From: an uncultured Chlorobiota bacterium
GTDB taxonomy: Bacteria > Bacteroidota > Ignavibacteria > UBA10030 > UBA6906
Assembly: GCA_900696645.1 (NCBI GenBank)
Contig: CAADGV010000006.1
Coordinates: forward strand, 1-64,000
Reading direction: 5' to 3'
DNA: 64,000 nucleotides
Shown here: piece after piece, positions 9,358 through 18,604 of the stretch
How positions within the stretch are numbered: the stretch's first letter is position 1
Layout of the letters: every line of letters begins with the position of its first letter
Made by a program: the position numbers and the translations under genes
Notes under the pieces: generated by a model
What the model saw: only the letters and a program-made list of their open reading frames with translations
What the model was told of the DNA's origin: nothing
The model's database searches: none

Positions 9358-10821
9358 ATGGAATTCATTCACGATAATTTCCTTCTCGAAACTGAACAGG
9401 CTGTCAAGCTGTATCACGATTATGCTGCTTCACTGCCGATCATAGACTATCATTGCCATCTTTCGCCGAGAGATATAGCGGAAAACAAGCGGTTTGAGAA
9501 TTTGACGCAAATCTGGCTGTACGGCGACCATTACAAATGGCGGGCGATGCGAACGTGCGGTGTTGATGAACGCTTCATCACCGGCAACGCTTCCGATTGG
9601 GAGAAGTTTGAGAAGTGGGCGGCCATTGTTCCGAAGACGCTTCGCAATCCGCTGTATCATTGGACGCATCTCGAGCTCAAACGTCCGTTCGGAATTGCGG
9701 ATCGTCTGTTGAATTCCACGACTGCAAAGAGTATTTGGGATGAATGCAATGCGAAACTTGCGCTTCCCGGGTTCACAACACGCGGCATTCAGCAGCGGAT
9801 GAATGTGGAAATCGTCTGCACAACCGACGATCCCGTTGATAGTCTCGATTATCACAAAATCCTTGCAGCGGATGCAGAGTTTCCCGTTAAGGTGTATCCT
9901 GCATTCCGTCCGGATAGGGCTATGGCATTCGAAAACGTTCCTGCGTTTCTTGCCTACCTGCCACAACTTGAAGAGGCCGCCGACTTGGAAGTGATTACGT
10001 TCAAGGATTTCCTCGCAGCCCTTCGGAAACGTCACGACTATTTCCATGCAAACGGCGCACGTCTTTCGGATCACGGTTTGGAAACCATCTATGCGGAAGA
10101 CTACAGTGAAACTGAGATTCAGGTTCTCTTTGCAAAAGTGTTGGAAGATAAACCTCTTCCGCCTTCCGAAGTTGTGAAATTGAAGTCGGCCGTGCTGTAC
10201 GAATGTGCCATTATGGATTGGGAGAAGGGCTGGGTACAACAATTTCATCTCGGCGCATTGCGGAATACGAATTCACGAATGGCACGAACGCTCGGCCCTG
10301 ATACGGGATTTGATTCCATTGGCGACTTTGCAATGGCGCAGCCGATTGCGAGATTTCTGAACAGGCTTGATGACGGAAACAAGCTTGCAAAAACCATTCT
10401 CTACAACCTTAATCCGCGAGACAATGAACTGTTTGCCACGATGATCGGGAATTTTCAGGACGGATCGGTGGCAGGCAAGATGCAATTCGGCTCGGCGTGG
10501 TGGTTTCTCGATCAAATGGACGGGATGACGAAACAGATCGAAGCCCTCTCGAATATGGGCCTTCTGAGCCAATTTGTCGGAATGCTGACGGATTCACGCA
10601 GCTTTCTTTCGTATCCGCGTCACGAGTATTTCCGTCGCCTGCTCTGCAACATCCTCGGCTCGGAAATGAAGCGCGGCCTCTTGCCAAATGATATTGAGTT
10701 GATAGGCGGTATGGTACAGGATATCTGTTACTACAATGCAAAACGGTACTTTCCCTTCACACAATATGAAGCGCGCAACGGAAGTGACACTGAACGCAAT
10801 AAGGAGATAGCGACGACATGA
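9358..10821 (+). CDS. uxaC: Glucuronate/galacturonate isomerase
   Basis: Uronate isomerase of the amidohydrolase superfamily, interconverting D-galacturonate and D-tagaturonate, or D-glucuronate and D-fructuronate, in the cytoplasm. The signature IIDYHCHLSP (about residues 24-33) carries the HxH metal motif, and the full-length fold of 487 residues matches the family (about 470). It opens the cytoplasmic half of the locus, 6 bases after the methylesterase, and its end overlaps the kduD start (ATGA). It feeds UxaE encoded downstream. Confidence 0.97.
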   Translation: MEFIHDNFLLETEQAVKLYHDYAASLPIIDYHCHLSPRDIAENKRFENLTQIWLYGDHYKWRAMRTCGVDERFITGNASDWEKFEKWAAIVPKTLRNPLYHWTHLELKRPFGIADRLLNSTTAKSIWDECNAKLALPGFTTRGIQQRMNVEIVCTTDDPVDSLDYHKILAADAEFPVKVYPAFRPDRAMAFENVPAFLAYLPQLEEAADLEVITFKDFLAALRKRHDYFHANGARLSDHGLETIYAEDYSETEIQVLFAKVLEDKPLPPSEVVKLKSAVLYECAIMDWEKGWVQQFHLGALRNTNSRMARTLGPDTGFDSIGDFAMAQPIARFLNRLDDGNKLAKTILYNLNPRDNELFATMIGNFQDGSVAGKMQFGSAWWFLDQMDGMTKQIEALSNMGLLSQFVGMLTDSRSFLSYPRHEYFRRLLCNILGSEMKRGLLPNDIELIGGMVQDICYYNAKRYFPFTQYEARNGSDTERNKEIATT

Positions 10822-11570
10822 CGAGTTTTGATCTCACAGGCCGCAGCGCAATTGTAACGGGAGCAAGCACGGGCTTGGGCAACGGCATTGCACGAGCCTT
10901 GGCCGCTGCAGGAGCCGACATACTGATGGTTGACAGGGCGCCGCGTGAAGCCGGCATAGACGAGATAAAAGGAAAAGGAGTTCGAACGGTATCTCTGCTG
11001 GCTGATTTATCCCGACAAGAATCGATAGGTGAGATTGTCTCGACAGCCATTCGTGAATTTGGCAAGGTTGATATTCTCGTGAACAACGCCGGCATCATCC
11101 GCCGGGCCCCTGCAATTGATTTCAGTGAAAAGGATTGGGATGACGTTATGAACATCAATACAAAGGCGGTGTTCTTTCTGGCCCAAGCCGCAGCGCGGGA
11201 TATGATGAAGCGAAAGTACGGGAAGATCATCAACATTGCATCGCTGTTGTCGTTTCAAGGCGGCATCATCGTTCCGTCATACGCGGCGAGCAAAGGGGCT
11301 GTCGCCCAAGTAACAAAGGCACTTGCCAACGAATGGGCACAACATGGAATCACCGTCAATGCCATTGCTCCCGGTTACATGGCAACGAACAATACGAAGG
11401 CCTTGCGTGAAGATCCTGTCCGCTCAAAAGCAATTCTTGACAGAATCCCTGCCGGACGTTGGGGTACGCCTGACGATCTGCAGGGGGCCGCAGTATTTCT
11501 CGCTTCTGCCGCTTCGGATTATGTGAACGGGCATGTACTGGTTGTTGACGGCGGTTGGCTGGCACGGTGA
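10818..11570 (+). CDS. kduD: 2-dehydro-3-deoxy-D-gluconate 5-dehydrogenase
   Basis: Classical SDR of 250 residues that reduces 2,5-diketo-3-deoxygluconate to 2-keto-3-deoxygluconate (KDG) in the unsaturated-uronate branch. The cofactor motif TGASTGLGNGIA is at about residues 13-24, NNAG at about 89-92, and the active site S..Y..K (YAASKGA) at about 155. The start overlaps the uxaC stop by four bases, indicating translational coupling. KduI, the preceding enzyme in the pathway, is the next gene. SDRs are hard to separate by sequence; the KduI neighbour makes KduD the best call. Confidence 0.93.
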   Translation: MTSFDLTGRSAIVTGASTGLGNGIARALAAAGADILMVDRAPREAGIDEIKGKGVRTVSLLADLSRQESIGEIVSTAIREFGKVDILVNNAGIIRRAPAIDFSEKDWDDVMNINTKAVFFLAQAAARDMMKRKYGKIINIASLLSFQGGIIVPSYAASKGAVAQVTKALANEWAQHGITVNAIAPGYMATNNTKALREDPVRSKAILDRIPAGRWGTPDDLQGAAVFLASAASDYVNGHVLVVDGGWLAR

Positions 11571-11594
11571 AAATATTGTAAAGAGGAAATCAGA

Positions 11595-12428
11595 ATGGAA
11601 GTCAGACACTTACCAAATCAAGATGCATATCAAAGAATGACAACAGAGGAACTTCGCCGTTCCTATGTTGCCGATCAGCTCTTTGCCGACGATGCGATAT
11701 CAACAATCTACATTGATGCCGACCGGGCGATAATCGGGGGCGCTATTCCCACTGCTCAGCCGCTCCAATTACTCGCGACAAAGAAGGAACTTGCGGCAGA
11801 GTACTTTGCCGAGCGGCGTGAGATTGGCATTGTGAACATCGGCGGTGATGGAGTTGTTCGGACTGACGATACCCATCATACACTCAAGCTAAAAGACATG
11901 TTGTACATCGGCCGTGGTGTGAAGGAGATCGAGTTCTCCAGCGTGAATGCGAAGGAGCCTGCCGCGTTCTTCTTCATTTCTTTCCCTGCTCATGCCGCAT
12001 TTCCAACAACGATGCTGCCGGCGGCATCAGCAGAGAAAGTCACTCTCGGAACACCAGAACAGGCAAACAGGCGAACGATTGCCAAGTACATTCATCCCGG
12101 CGGAGCGAAGAGCTGCCAGTTGGTTATGGGATTGACGGATCTCGAACAGGGAAGCGTATGGAACACAATGCCTCCGCACACCCACCTGCGACGAATGGAA
12201 GTGTATCTCTATTTTGGCCTTGACCCGGATTCGCTTGTTGTTCATCTGATGGGTCAACCCGACCACTCACGCAGCGTGATTCTTAGAAACCGGCAGGCGG
12301 TTATCTCTCCTGTCTGGTCAATTCACTGCGGAGCAGGGACACGCAACTATTCCTTCATCTGGGCAATGGGGGGAGAGAATCAGGAGTTCACCGACATGGA
12401 TCCGGTCGGTATGCAGGAGTTGTTGTGA
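11595..12428 (+). CDS. kduI: 5-keto-4-deoxyuronate isomerase
   Basis: Cupin-type zinc isomerase converting 5-keto-4-deoxyuronate (DKI) to 2,5-diketo-3-deoxygluconate. Length of 277 residues equals the family norm. The family start (RRSYVADQLF) and the zinc-binding segment HTHLRRMEVYLYF near residue 195-207 are intact. Preceded by AGAGGAAA. With KduD it handles the unsaturated galacturonate set free after lyase cleavage. The glycosidase that would release that sugar (GH88/GH105) was not seen in this window. Confidence 0.97.
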   Translation: MEVRHLPNQDAYQRMTTEELRRSYVADQLFADDAISTIYIDADRAIIGGAIPTAQPLQLLATKKELAAEYFAERREIGIVNIGGDGVVRTDDTHHTLKLKDMLYIGRGVKEIEFSSVNAKEPAAFFFISFPAHAAFPTTMLPAASAEKVTLGTPEQANRRTIAKYIHPGGAKSCQLVMGLTDLEQGSVWNTMPPHTHLRRMEVYLYFGLDPDSLVVHLMGQPDHSRSVILRNRQAVISPVWSIHCGAGTRNYSFIWAMGGENQEFTDMDPVGMQELL

Positions 12429-12459
12429 CCATTCAACACTTTGACAAGAAAGCACATTC

Positions 12460-13731
12460 ATGAACATAGAAAAGTATTCACTTGGCGTCGGCGATAGATT
12501 CGGCTTTGAAGGCGCGGCCCAACTGAGAGCGTTACAGAAGGCGCAGGCGTTCGGCATCGACATCGTGCCGGTGTGGAACAAATCCAACCGAGAACACAAT
12601 ATCATCGGCACCGTTCCCGAAGATACGCGCAAAGCGGCGGATACAGCGGTGAAAACATGCAACTGGAAGTCATCCTACTACGTGGATGCCGATCATATTG
12701 GACTCGCAACGGTTGACCGGTTCATCCCCTCCTGCAACTTCTTCACCATTGATGTTGCCGACTATATCGGAAATCAGACTACCTCTGAAAGCGTTTCGGC
12801 GTTCGTGAAAGATATGTCGCGATTTGTCGGGACACTGGAAATTCCCGGCATCCACCAGCCCGTTGCAGTCACAACCGGCACTGTGATGGATATTGCAGGC
12901 AAGTATCTTTACGCCGTTGATGAAGCGGGAAAAGTGTACCGCCACATTGCAGAACGGAAAGGCGCCGACAATTTCATCGCCGAAGTCTCTTTCGACGAAG
13001 CCAATAACCCGCAGACGCCGGCCGAGTTGTTCTTCATTCTCGCCGCTATTGCCCGTGAAGGAATTCCGATACAGACAATAGCGCCAAAGTTTACAGGCTC
13101 ATTCCTGAAGGGCATTGATTACGTTGGCAATGTCGGGCGCTTTGCGCAGGAGTTCGAGGATGACCTTGCCGTAGTTGCGCATGCCGTCAATGTATTTCAT
13201 CTTCCCTCCAATCTGAAACTCAGCGTGCATTCGGGAAGCGACAAGTTTTCCCTCTATCCCGTTATGTATGCTGCCATGAGGAAATTCAACAGCGGCATTC
13301 ATCTGAAAACAGCGGGCACAACCTGGCTCGAGGAACTCATCGGCCTTGCGGCATCAGGCGGAGACGGATTGAAAGCTGCCAAAGAAATTTATGTGGAAGC
13401 AATGAAACGATACGACGAGCTATGCAAGCCGTATCTCCCCGTCATTGACATCAAGAAGGAGATGCTGCCCACTCCCCAGCACGTTGCCTCATGGAGCGCG
13501 GAGGAATACGTGGCGGCGTTGCAGCACAACCAGTCTTCGTCGGCATACAACCTGCACCTCAGGCAACTTCTGCACGTCAGCTTCAAAGTTGCCGCCGAGA
13601 TGAACGGAACATTTGTATCGTTGCTTGCTGAATGCAGAACGGCAATCGAATCGAATGTGACCTACAACCTGTTTTCGCGGCATATCGAGCCGTTGTTCCT
13701 GGGACGTTCCAATGGCGGTTCTCATGACTAA
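12460..13731 (+). CDS. uxaE: Tagaturonate/fructuronate epimerase
   Basis: Resembles the UxaE family first described in Thermotoga, which epimerises D-tagaturonate to D-fructuronate and so merges galacturonate into the glucuronate path. The start MNIEKYSLGVGDRFGFEG and the long full-family match over 423 residues support the call. UxaC upstream gives its substrate and the mannonate oxidoreductase-type SDR downstream would use its product. The 3' end overlaps the TRAP binding-protein gene by 20 bases. Confidence 0.87.
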   Translation: MNIEKYSLGVGDRFGFEGAAQLRALQKAQAFGIDIVPVWNKSNREHNIIGTVPEDTRKAADTAVKTCNWKSSYYVDADHIGLATVDRFIPSCNFFTIDVADYIGNQTTSESVSAFVKDMSRFVGTLEIPGIHQPVAVTTGTVMDIAGKYLYAVDEAGKVYRHIAERKGADNFIAEVSFDEANNPQTPAELFFILAAIAREGIPIQTIAPKFTGSFLKGIDYVGNVGRFAQEFEDDLAVVAHAVNVFHLPSNLKLSVHSGSDKFSLYPVMYAAMRKFNSGIHLKTAGTTWLEELIGLAASGGDGLKAAKEIYVEAMKRYDELCKPYLPVIDIKKEMLPTPQHVASWSAEEYVAALQHNQSSSAYNLHLRQLLHVSFKVAAEMNGTFVSLLAECRTAIESNVTYNLFSRHIEPLFLGRSNGGSHD

Positions 13732-14707
13732 CACGGCAACGCGAGTCGGCATTATCGTTCTCTCCTTTGTCTGGTTTGCGTCATGTCGTGAAGCGGATGG
13801 CGTTCATGTCCTGAAGCTTGCGCACGGACTTGACCGTACTCATCCTGTTCATATTTCTATGGAATACATGGGTAAACTGGTGTACGAACGTTCCGGCGGA
13901 AGAATGAAGATCGATATCTACCCGAGCGGCCAACTCGGAACGGAACGCGAGTGCATAGAACTCGTCCAGATCGGCAGTCTTGCCATGACGAAAGTGTCAT
14001 CAAGCGTCATGGAAGGATTCGCACCAGCGTTCAAAGTATACAGCCTGCCGTATTTGTTCCGGGATGAAAATCACAGGTTCAAAGTGCTCGACGGCGAAAT
14101 CGGGCAGCGGCTGTTGACTGAAACAGAACGGTACCGTGTGCGTGGACTTGTGTATCTCGATGCGGGAAGCCGAAGTTTCTATACAAAGGACATCCCTATT
14201 CTCGTTCCCGATGACCTTGCGGGAAAGAAGATCCGCGTTCAGGAAAGCACAACATCCATCAGAATGATTCAGGCACTTGGCGGTTCGGCAACGCCGATTG
14301 CGTGGGGCGAACTCTACACGGCATTGCAGCAAGGGGTTGTTGACGGAGCGGAGAATAATCCCCCCAGCTTCCATCTTTCACGTCACTATGAAGTCTGCAA
14401 ATACTACAGTCTGAACGAACACACTGCCGTGCCCGACGTGATCATCATCAGCACGGTTGTGTGGAATGCGATGTCAAAAGAAGAGCAGGAACTACTTCAG
14501 GAGGCAGCACGCGACGCGGAAGAACTACAGAAGAAGATTTGGAAAGAAGCTTCCGAAGAGGCCTTGCAAAAAGTGCAAGAGGCGGGCGTTCAGATTTCGT
14601 ATCCCGATCGCTCGATTTTTGCAGCGAAAGTTGCCCCGATGTATGAACAGTACAGGAACGAACCGCATGTGTACGAACTCATCCAACAGATCCAAAAGGT
14701 TAAATGA
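13712..14707 (+). CDS. dctP: TRAP transporter substrate-binding protein (DctP family)
   Basis: Extracytoplasmic solute receptor of a tripartite ATP-independent periplasmic transporter, here probably for hexuronates. The leader ends in FASC, a lipoprotein-like cleavage site, so the receptor may be tethered. GKKIRVQEST with the carboxylate-binding arginine and WGELYTALQQGVVDGAENN are hallmark DctP segments. It overlaps uxaE by 20 bases and dctQ by four, so P, Q and M are co-translated. ATG 13724 is an alternative start. Ligand identity rests on context. Confidence 0.94.
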   Translation: MAVLMTNTATRVGIIVLSFVWFASCREADGVHVLKLAHGLDRTHPVHISMEYMGKLVYERSGGRMKIDIYPSGQLGTERECIELVQIGSLAMTKVSSSVMEGFAPAFKVYSLPYLFRDENHRFKVLDGEIGQRLLTETERYRVRGLVYLDAGSRSFYTKDIPILVPDDLAGKKIRVQESTTSIRMIQALGGSATPIAWGELYTALQQGVVDGAENNPPSFHLSRHYEVCKYYSLNEHTAVPDVIIISTVVWNAMSKEEQELLQEAARDAEELQKKIWKEASEEALQKVQEAGVQISYPDRSIFAAKVAPMYEQYRNEPHVYELIQQIQKVK

Positions 14708-15195
14708 AACTCAATCTTATTCGGTCACGAATTGACAAGGTTGTGGAGTGGACTCTTATCGGCATCGTTGCTGTCATGACGCTGAATGTGTTGTGGCAGG
14801 TGTTTACGCGCTTTGTGCTTCAGACACCCAGCTCATACACCGAAGAATTGGCGCGATACCTGCTCGTGTGGCTTGGTCTGTTGGGCGGAGCCTATGCCGT
14901 CGGCAGAAAGGCCCACCTCGCTATTGACCTTCTCCCGATGATGCTGAAGGGCAGAAAGAAACTCGTCCTCGAAATCGTTATTCAGTCTTTTGTGCTTCTG
15001 TTTGCGACGGCAGTTGTACTCTGGGGCGGGATCGAGCTTGTCGGCCTGACATTGACTCTTCAGCAGGTGTCGGCGGCATTGCAAGTCAAACTCGGGTACG
15101 TGTATCTCGTGCTTCCCATCAGCGGTGCGTTGATGATCTTCTACTCCATAACATTCATCGTGGAGAATATCGGACTACTCAGAGGAGATACCTGA
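14704..15195 (+). CDS. dctQ: TRAP transporter small permease (DctQ family)
   Basis: Small membrane subunit of the TRAP transporter, 163 residues with four predicted membrane segments (about 15-37, 53-70, 90-112, 130-152). SSYTEELARYLLVWLGLLGG is the DctQ signature region. The start overlaps the dctP stop (ATGA), and dctM begins one base after this gene's stop codon. It pairs with DctM to import the carboxylate bound by DctP, driven by an ion gradient. Confidence 0.95.
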   Translation: MKLNLIRSRIDKVVEWTLIGIVAVMTLNVLWQVFTRFVLQTPSSYTEELARYLLVWLGLLGGAYAVGRKAHLAIDLLPMMLKGRKKLVLEIVIQSFVLLFATAVVLWGGIELVGLTLTLQQVSAALQVKLGYVYLVLPISGALMIFYSITFIVENIGLLRGDT

Positions 15196-15196
15196 G

Positions 15197-16495
15197 ATGG
15201 AATGGACTGAAGTTATTGTTTTGGTCATCGCGTTCGCGACATTGATGGCCCTCGGTGTGCCGATTTCCTTCTGTATTGGAATCGCAACGATTGCCACAAT
15301 GCTCATTACAATTCAAACTGCTCCGTCGGTCACAACCGTTGCGCAGCGAATGGCAACAGGGCTTGACAGCTTTGCGCTGCTTGCAATCCCGTTCTTCATT
15401 CTCTCGGGCCAACTCATGAACAGGGGCGGCATAGCCCGGCGATTGATTGATCTTGCGAAAGTCCTTGTCGGAATGTTGCCGGGCGGACTCGCATTTGTGA
15501 ATATCCTTGCCTCAATGCTCTTCGGTTCAATCTCCGGCTCGGCCGTTGCGGCGGCATCGGCAATCGGCGGATTCATGACACCGCTGATGGACAAGGAAGG
15601 CTACGACCGGGGCTACAGCGCGGCAGTCAATATCTCGTCTGCAACCACGGGTATGCTTATACCGCCGAGCAATATTCTCATTGTGTATTCGCTTGCAAGC
15701 GGTGGCGTCTCAATCGCGGCGCTGTTTTTGGCAGGATATCTCCCGGGCATACTCATGGGACTGGCGATCATGATCGTTGCAGCTTCAATCGCAGTTCTAA
15801 GGAAATACCCGGTCGGTTCGGGTTTCCGGCTTGGCGAGTCTGTAAAGAGATTTCTTGATGCGATACCGAGCTTGCTGTTGATTCTTATTGTGATGGGGGG
15901 GATTATCGCCGGCTATTTCACGGCAACAGAAGCATCGGCAGTGGCGGTTCTGTATACATTCATTTTGTCCGTGCTGATTTATCGTGAGGTGAAGTTCAAA
16001 GAGCTCCCTTCCGTACTCCTGAGCACGGCATTGACTACCGCGGTTGTGATGTTGTTGATCGGAACGTCAATGGGCATGTCTTGGATTCTTGCCTACACGA
16101 ACATTCCCCAGACGGTCAGCACGGCTTTGATCACGCTAACGGAGAACAAGTTTGCAATCCTGCTAATTATCAACTTCATTCTTTTGTTTGTCGGCGCATT
16201 CATGGATATGACGCCCGCAGTATTGATCTTCACGCCGATATTCCTCCCTGTCGCCATCGGCCTCGGCATTGACCCGATTCACTTCGGCATCATGATGGTG
16301 ATGAATCTTTGCATCGGATTGTGCACGCCCCCGGTGGGAAGCGTTCTGTTTGTTGGCTGCGGTATCGCGGACGTAAGCATCTCAAAAGTCATCCGGCCGT
16401 TAGTGCCGATGTTTCTTGCAATGATTGCCGCCCTGATGTTGGTGACGTATATTCCGGAGATTACGATGTTTCTTCCAAAGTTTTTCGGCTACTAA
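15197..16495 (+). CDS. dctM: TRAP transporter large permease (DctM family)
   Basis: Large permease of the TRAP system, 432 residues, about 12 hydrophobic segments. The conserved GLDSFALLAIPFFILSGQLM, FGSISGSAVAAASAIG and GMLIPPSNILIVYS segments identify the family. Together with DctP and DctQ it is the only solute importer in the pectin locus and is therefore the likely route for galacturonate, glucuronate or unsaturated monomers across the inner membrane. Confidence 0.97.
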   Translation: MEWTEVIVLVIAFATLMALGVPISFCIGIATIATMLITIQTAPSVTTVAQRMATGLDSFALLAIPFFILSGQLMNRGGIARRLIDLAKVLVGMLPGGLAFVNILASMLFGSISGSAVAAASAIGGFMTPLMDKEGYDRGYSAAVNISSATTGMLIPPSNILIVYSLASGGVSIAALFLAGYLPGILMGLAIMIVAASIAVLRKYPVGSGFRLGESVKRFLDAIPSLLLILIVMGGIIAGYFTATEASAVAVLYTFILSVLIYREVKFKELPSVLLSTALTTAVVMLLIGTSMGMSWILAYTNIPQTVSTALITLTENKFAILLIINFILLFVGAFMDMTPAVLIFTPIFLPVAIGLGIDPIHFGIMMVMNLCIGLCTPPVGSVLFVGCGIADVSISKVIRPLVPMFLAMIAALMLVTYIPEITMFLPKFFGY

Positions 16496-16518
16496 CTTTT
16501 TGATGGGATGAATTTCAC

Positions 16519-17328
16519 ATGACAGAACTTGCTGGACAAACAGTAGTCATCACGGGCGGAACCGGTGTGTTAGGAAAAGCGATGGTACAGGCAATCGCCG
16601 GCGCCGGAGCGAACATTGCGTTGCTCAGTCGTGATCGTGCCCGTGCAGAGGCTGTGCTTGCAGAACGGAAGCTCGACCGGGCCCGCTGCGCAGCGTTTCA
16701 GGCGGATGTAATGCGCAAGGCTGAACTGCAGAACGCTTGCAAAGAGATTCTCTCCCGATTTGTGCGCATTGATTGTCTGATAAACGGGGCAGGCGGCAAC
16801 AGTCCGAAGGCAACAACGGGCCCCGACACTTCTTTCTTTCAGTTGGATGAGGAGGGAATTCGATTCGTCACCGAACTCAATCTGCTCGGTACGATTCTTC
16901 CGAGTCAGGTTTTTGGGGAAGTGATGGCGCGGCAGAAAGCAGGTAGCATCCTCAATATTTCGTCGATGAGCGCATTCAGCCCGTTGACTCGTGTCGCGGG
17001 ATATTCCGCGGCAAAAGCGGCAGTCAACAACTTCACGCAATGGCTTGCCGTGCATATGGCGCAGGAATATTCTCCCGCAATTCGTGTTAATGCAGTTGCG
17101 CCCGGGTTCTTTCTTACTGAACAAAATAGGTTCCTCCTTACGGACAAGGAGACCGGAGCTTTGACTCCGAGGGGTCAGAAAATTCTTGATCATACTCCGA
17201 TGCGACGGTTCGGTAAACCCGAAGATCTCGTCGGCGCAGTGTTGTGGCTGCTTTCTCCTTCGGCGTCGTTCGTGACCGGTATTGTGGTTCCTGTTGACGG
17301 CGGATTCTCAGCATATAGCGGTGTGTGA
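16519..17328 (+). CDS. uxuB: SDR-family D-mannonate oxidoreductase (UxuB-like)
   Basis: SDR dehydrogenase expected to reduce D-fructuronate to D-mannonate. The Rossmann motif TGGTGVLGKAMV (about residues 12-23), INGAGGNSPKATT (about 88-100) and YSAAKAA active-site segment (about 158) fit the SDR form of mannonate oxidoreductase known from Bacillus (YjmF type). The GGNSPKATT segment distinguishes it from KduD. Its stop overlaps the next start (TGATG). No mannonate dehydratase gene (uxuA) follows, which is unusual for this pathway. Confidence 0.8.
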   Translation: MTELAGQTVVITGGTGVLGKAMVQAIAGAGANIALLSRDRARAEAVLAERKLDRARCAAFQADVMRKAELQNACKEILSRFVRIDCLINGAGGNSPKATTGPDTSFFQLDEEGIRFVTELNLLGTILPSQVFGEVMARQKAGSILNISSMSAFSPLTRVAGYSAAKAAVNNFTQWLAVHMAQEYSPAIRVNAVAPGFFLTEQNRFLLTDKETGALTPRGQKILDHTPMRRFGKPEDLVGAVLWLLSPSASFVTGIVVPVDGGFSAYSGV

Positions 17329-18587
17329 TGGAAAGCGTGTTCGGAACCGGTTCCATGGAGCGGGCACTGTCTGGGGATGAAGTAAGGCAGATCTGCTCCG
17401 CAACGATTGAAGGACTTCCGCTTGACGGGCGCCGTGTTCTTGTTTTGATTCCTGACTACACGCGTCATGCACCAATTGACTTGTTCTTCGACATTCTGAC
17501 CGACCTGCTGTATCGGCGCGTGAAGTCATTGGATTTCCTCGTCGCAACAGGAACGCATGCTCCGATGCCGCTTGAACGCATCTATGATCTTGTCGGCATC
17601 ACAGATGTGGATCACCGAAATAGATTTCAGAAGATCAACTTCTTCAATCACGAACACGCCAATCCGAAGGCACTCACCACGCTGGGCAAGCTTCCTGCTG
17701 ATGAAGTGGCGGCATTGACGAACGGGCTGTTCGGCCAGGAGTTGAATATCACCATCAATCGCAAGGCCGTCGAGTATGATCACATCATCATCGTCTCGCC
17801 CGTTGTTCCGCATGAGGCGATGGGATTTGCAGGAGGGAACAAGTACTTCTTTCCCGGCATCGGGGGTCTTGACGTGATTGAAACATTCCATTGGCTTGCC
17901 GCCGTGATTACGAATCCCGTGGTCAACGGTGTGAAAGATACGCCAACACGACGCGTCATCGATCGGGCCGTTGAATTTCTTCCGACGCCGAGAACATGTT
18001 TCGCGTTTGCGGTCAACGGTCGCCACGAGATTGCCTGCCTTTTTGGCGGCGAACCGAAAGCGGCTTGGTCGAAAGCCGCTGACTACTCGGCCCGGCTCCA
18101 CATCACATACAAGGAAAAGCCGTATAAGCGCATTCTTGGCATTACGCCCCCTATCTACGATGACATTTGGGTTGCCGGAAAAGCAATGTACAAGCTCGAA
18201 CCGATTGCCGCCGAGGGAGCCGAGCTGATTATCTACGGCCCGCATATCAAGGAAATTTCGTTCACGCATGGTGAGGAAATCCGTCGCATCGGCTACCACG
18301 TTCGTGACTATTTCACCGGACAATGGGATCGATTTGCCAATGAGCCGAAGTTAGTTCTTGCCCACTCGACAAATGTCAAAGGCATCGGCAAGTTCAGCAA
18401 CGGTGTCGAAGAGCCGCGCATAAATGTCACACTTGCTACATCCATTCCGGAAGAAGTCTGTAAGCAAGTCAATCTCGGTTACCGCGATCCGCGGACTATC
18501 AATCTTGACGAATGGCGAAGAGACACCGACGATGACCTTCTCGTAGTCGAGGGAGCCGGACAAATTCTTCACAGACTTCGAAATTGA
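17328..18587 (+). CDS. LarA-type nickel-pincer 2-hydroxyacid racemase/epimerase homologue
   Basis: Homologue of the lactate racemase LarA, whose nickel pincer nucleotide cofactor is bound to a lysine. Residues H162 (in VPHEAMGFAGG), K172 (GGNKYFFPG) and H188 show the same 10 and 16 residue spacing as H174, K184 and H200 of Lactobacillus LarA; an arginine in PDYTR (46) and a histidine in GTHAP (77) are also present, so the site looks intact. GTG 17325 is an alternative start, but ATG 17328 overlaps the preceding stop. Context between a mannonate-forming SDR and gnd suggests C2 epimerisation of D-mannonate and D-gluconate, an inference. Cofactor genes larB, larC and larE are not in this window. 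Confidence 0.85.
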   Translation: MESVFGTGSMERALSGDEVRQICSATIEGLPLDGRRVLVLIPDYTRHAPIDLFFDILTDLLYRRVKSLDFLVATGTHAPMPLERIYDLVGITDVDHRNRFQKINFFNHEHANPKALTTLGKLPADEVAALTNGLFGQELNITINRKAVEYDHIIIVSPVVPHEAMGFAGGNKYFFPGIGGLDVIETFHWLAAVITNPVVNGVKDTPTRRVIDRAVEFLPTPRTCFAFAVNGRHEIACLFGGEPKAAWSKAADYSARLHITYKEKPYKRILGITPPIYDDIWVAGKAMYKLEPIAAEGAELIIYGPHIKEISFTHGEEIRRIGYHVRDYFTGQWDRFANEPKLVLAHSTNVKGIGKFSNGVEEPRINVTLATSIPEEVCKQVNLGYRDPRTINLDEWRRDTDDDLLVVEGAGQILHRLRN

Positions 18588-18604
18588 ACAGGAGACATTG
18601 AGAT

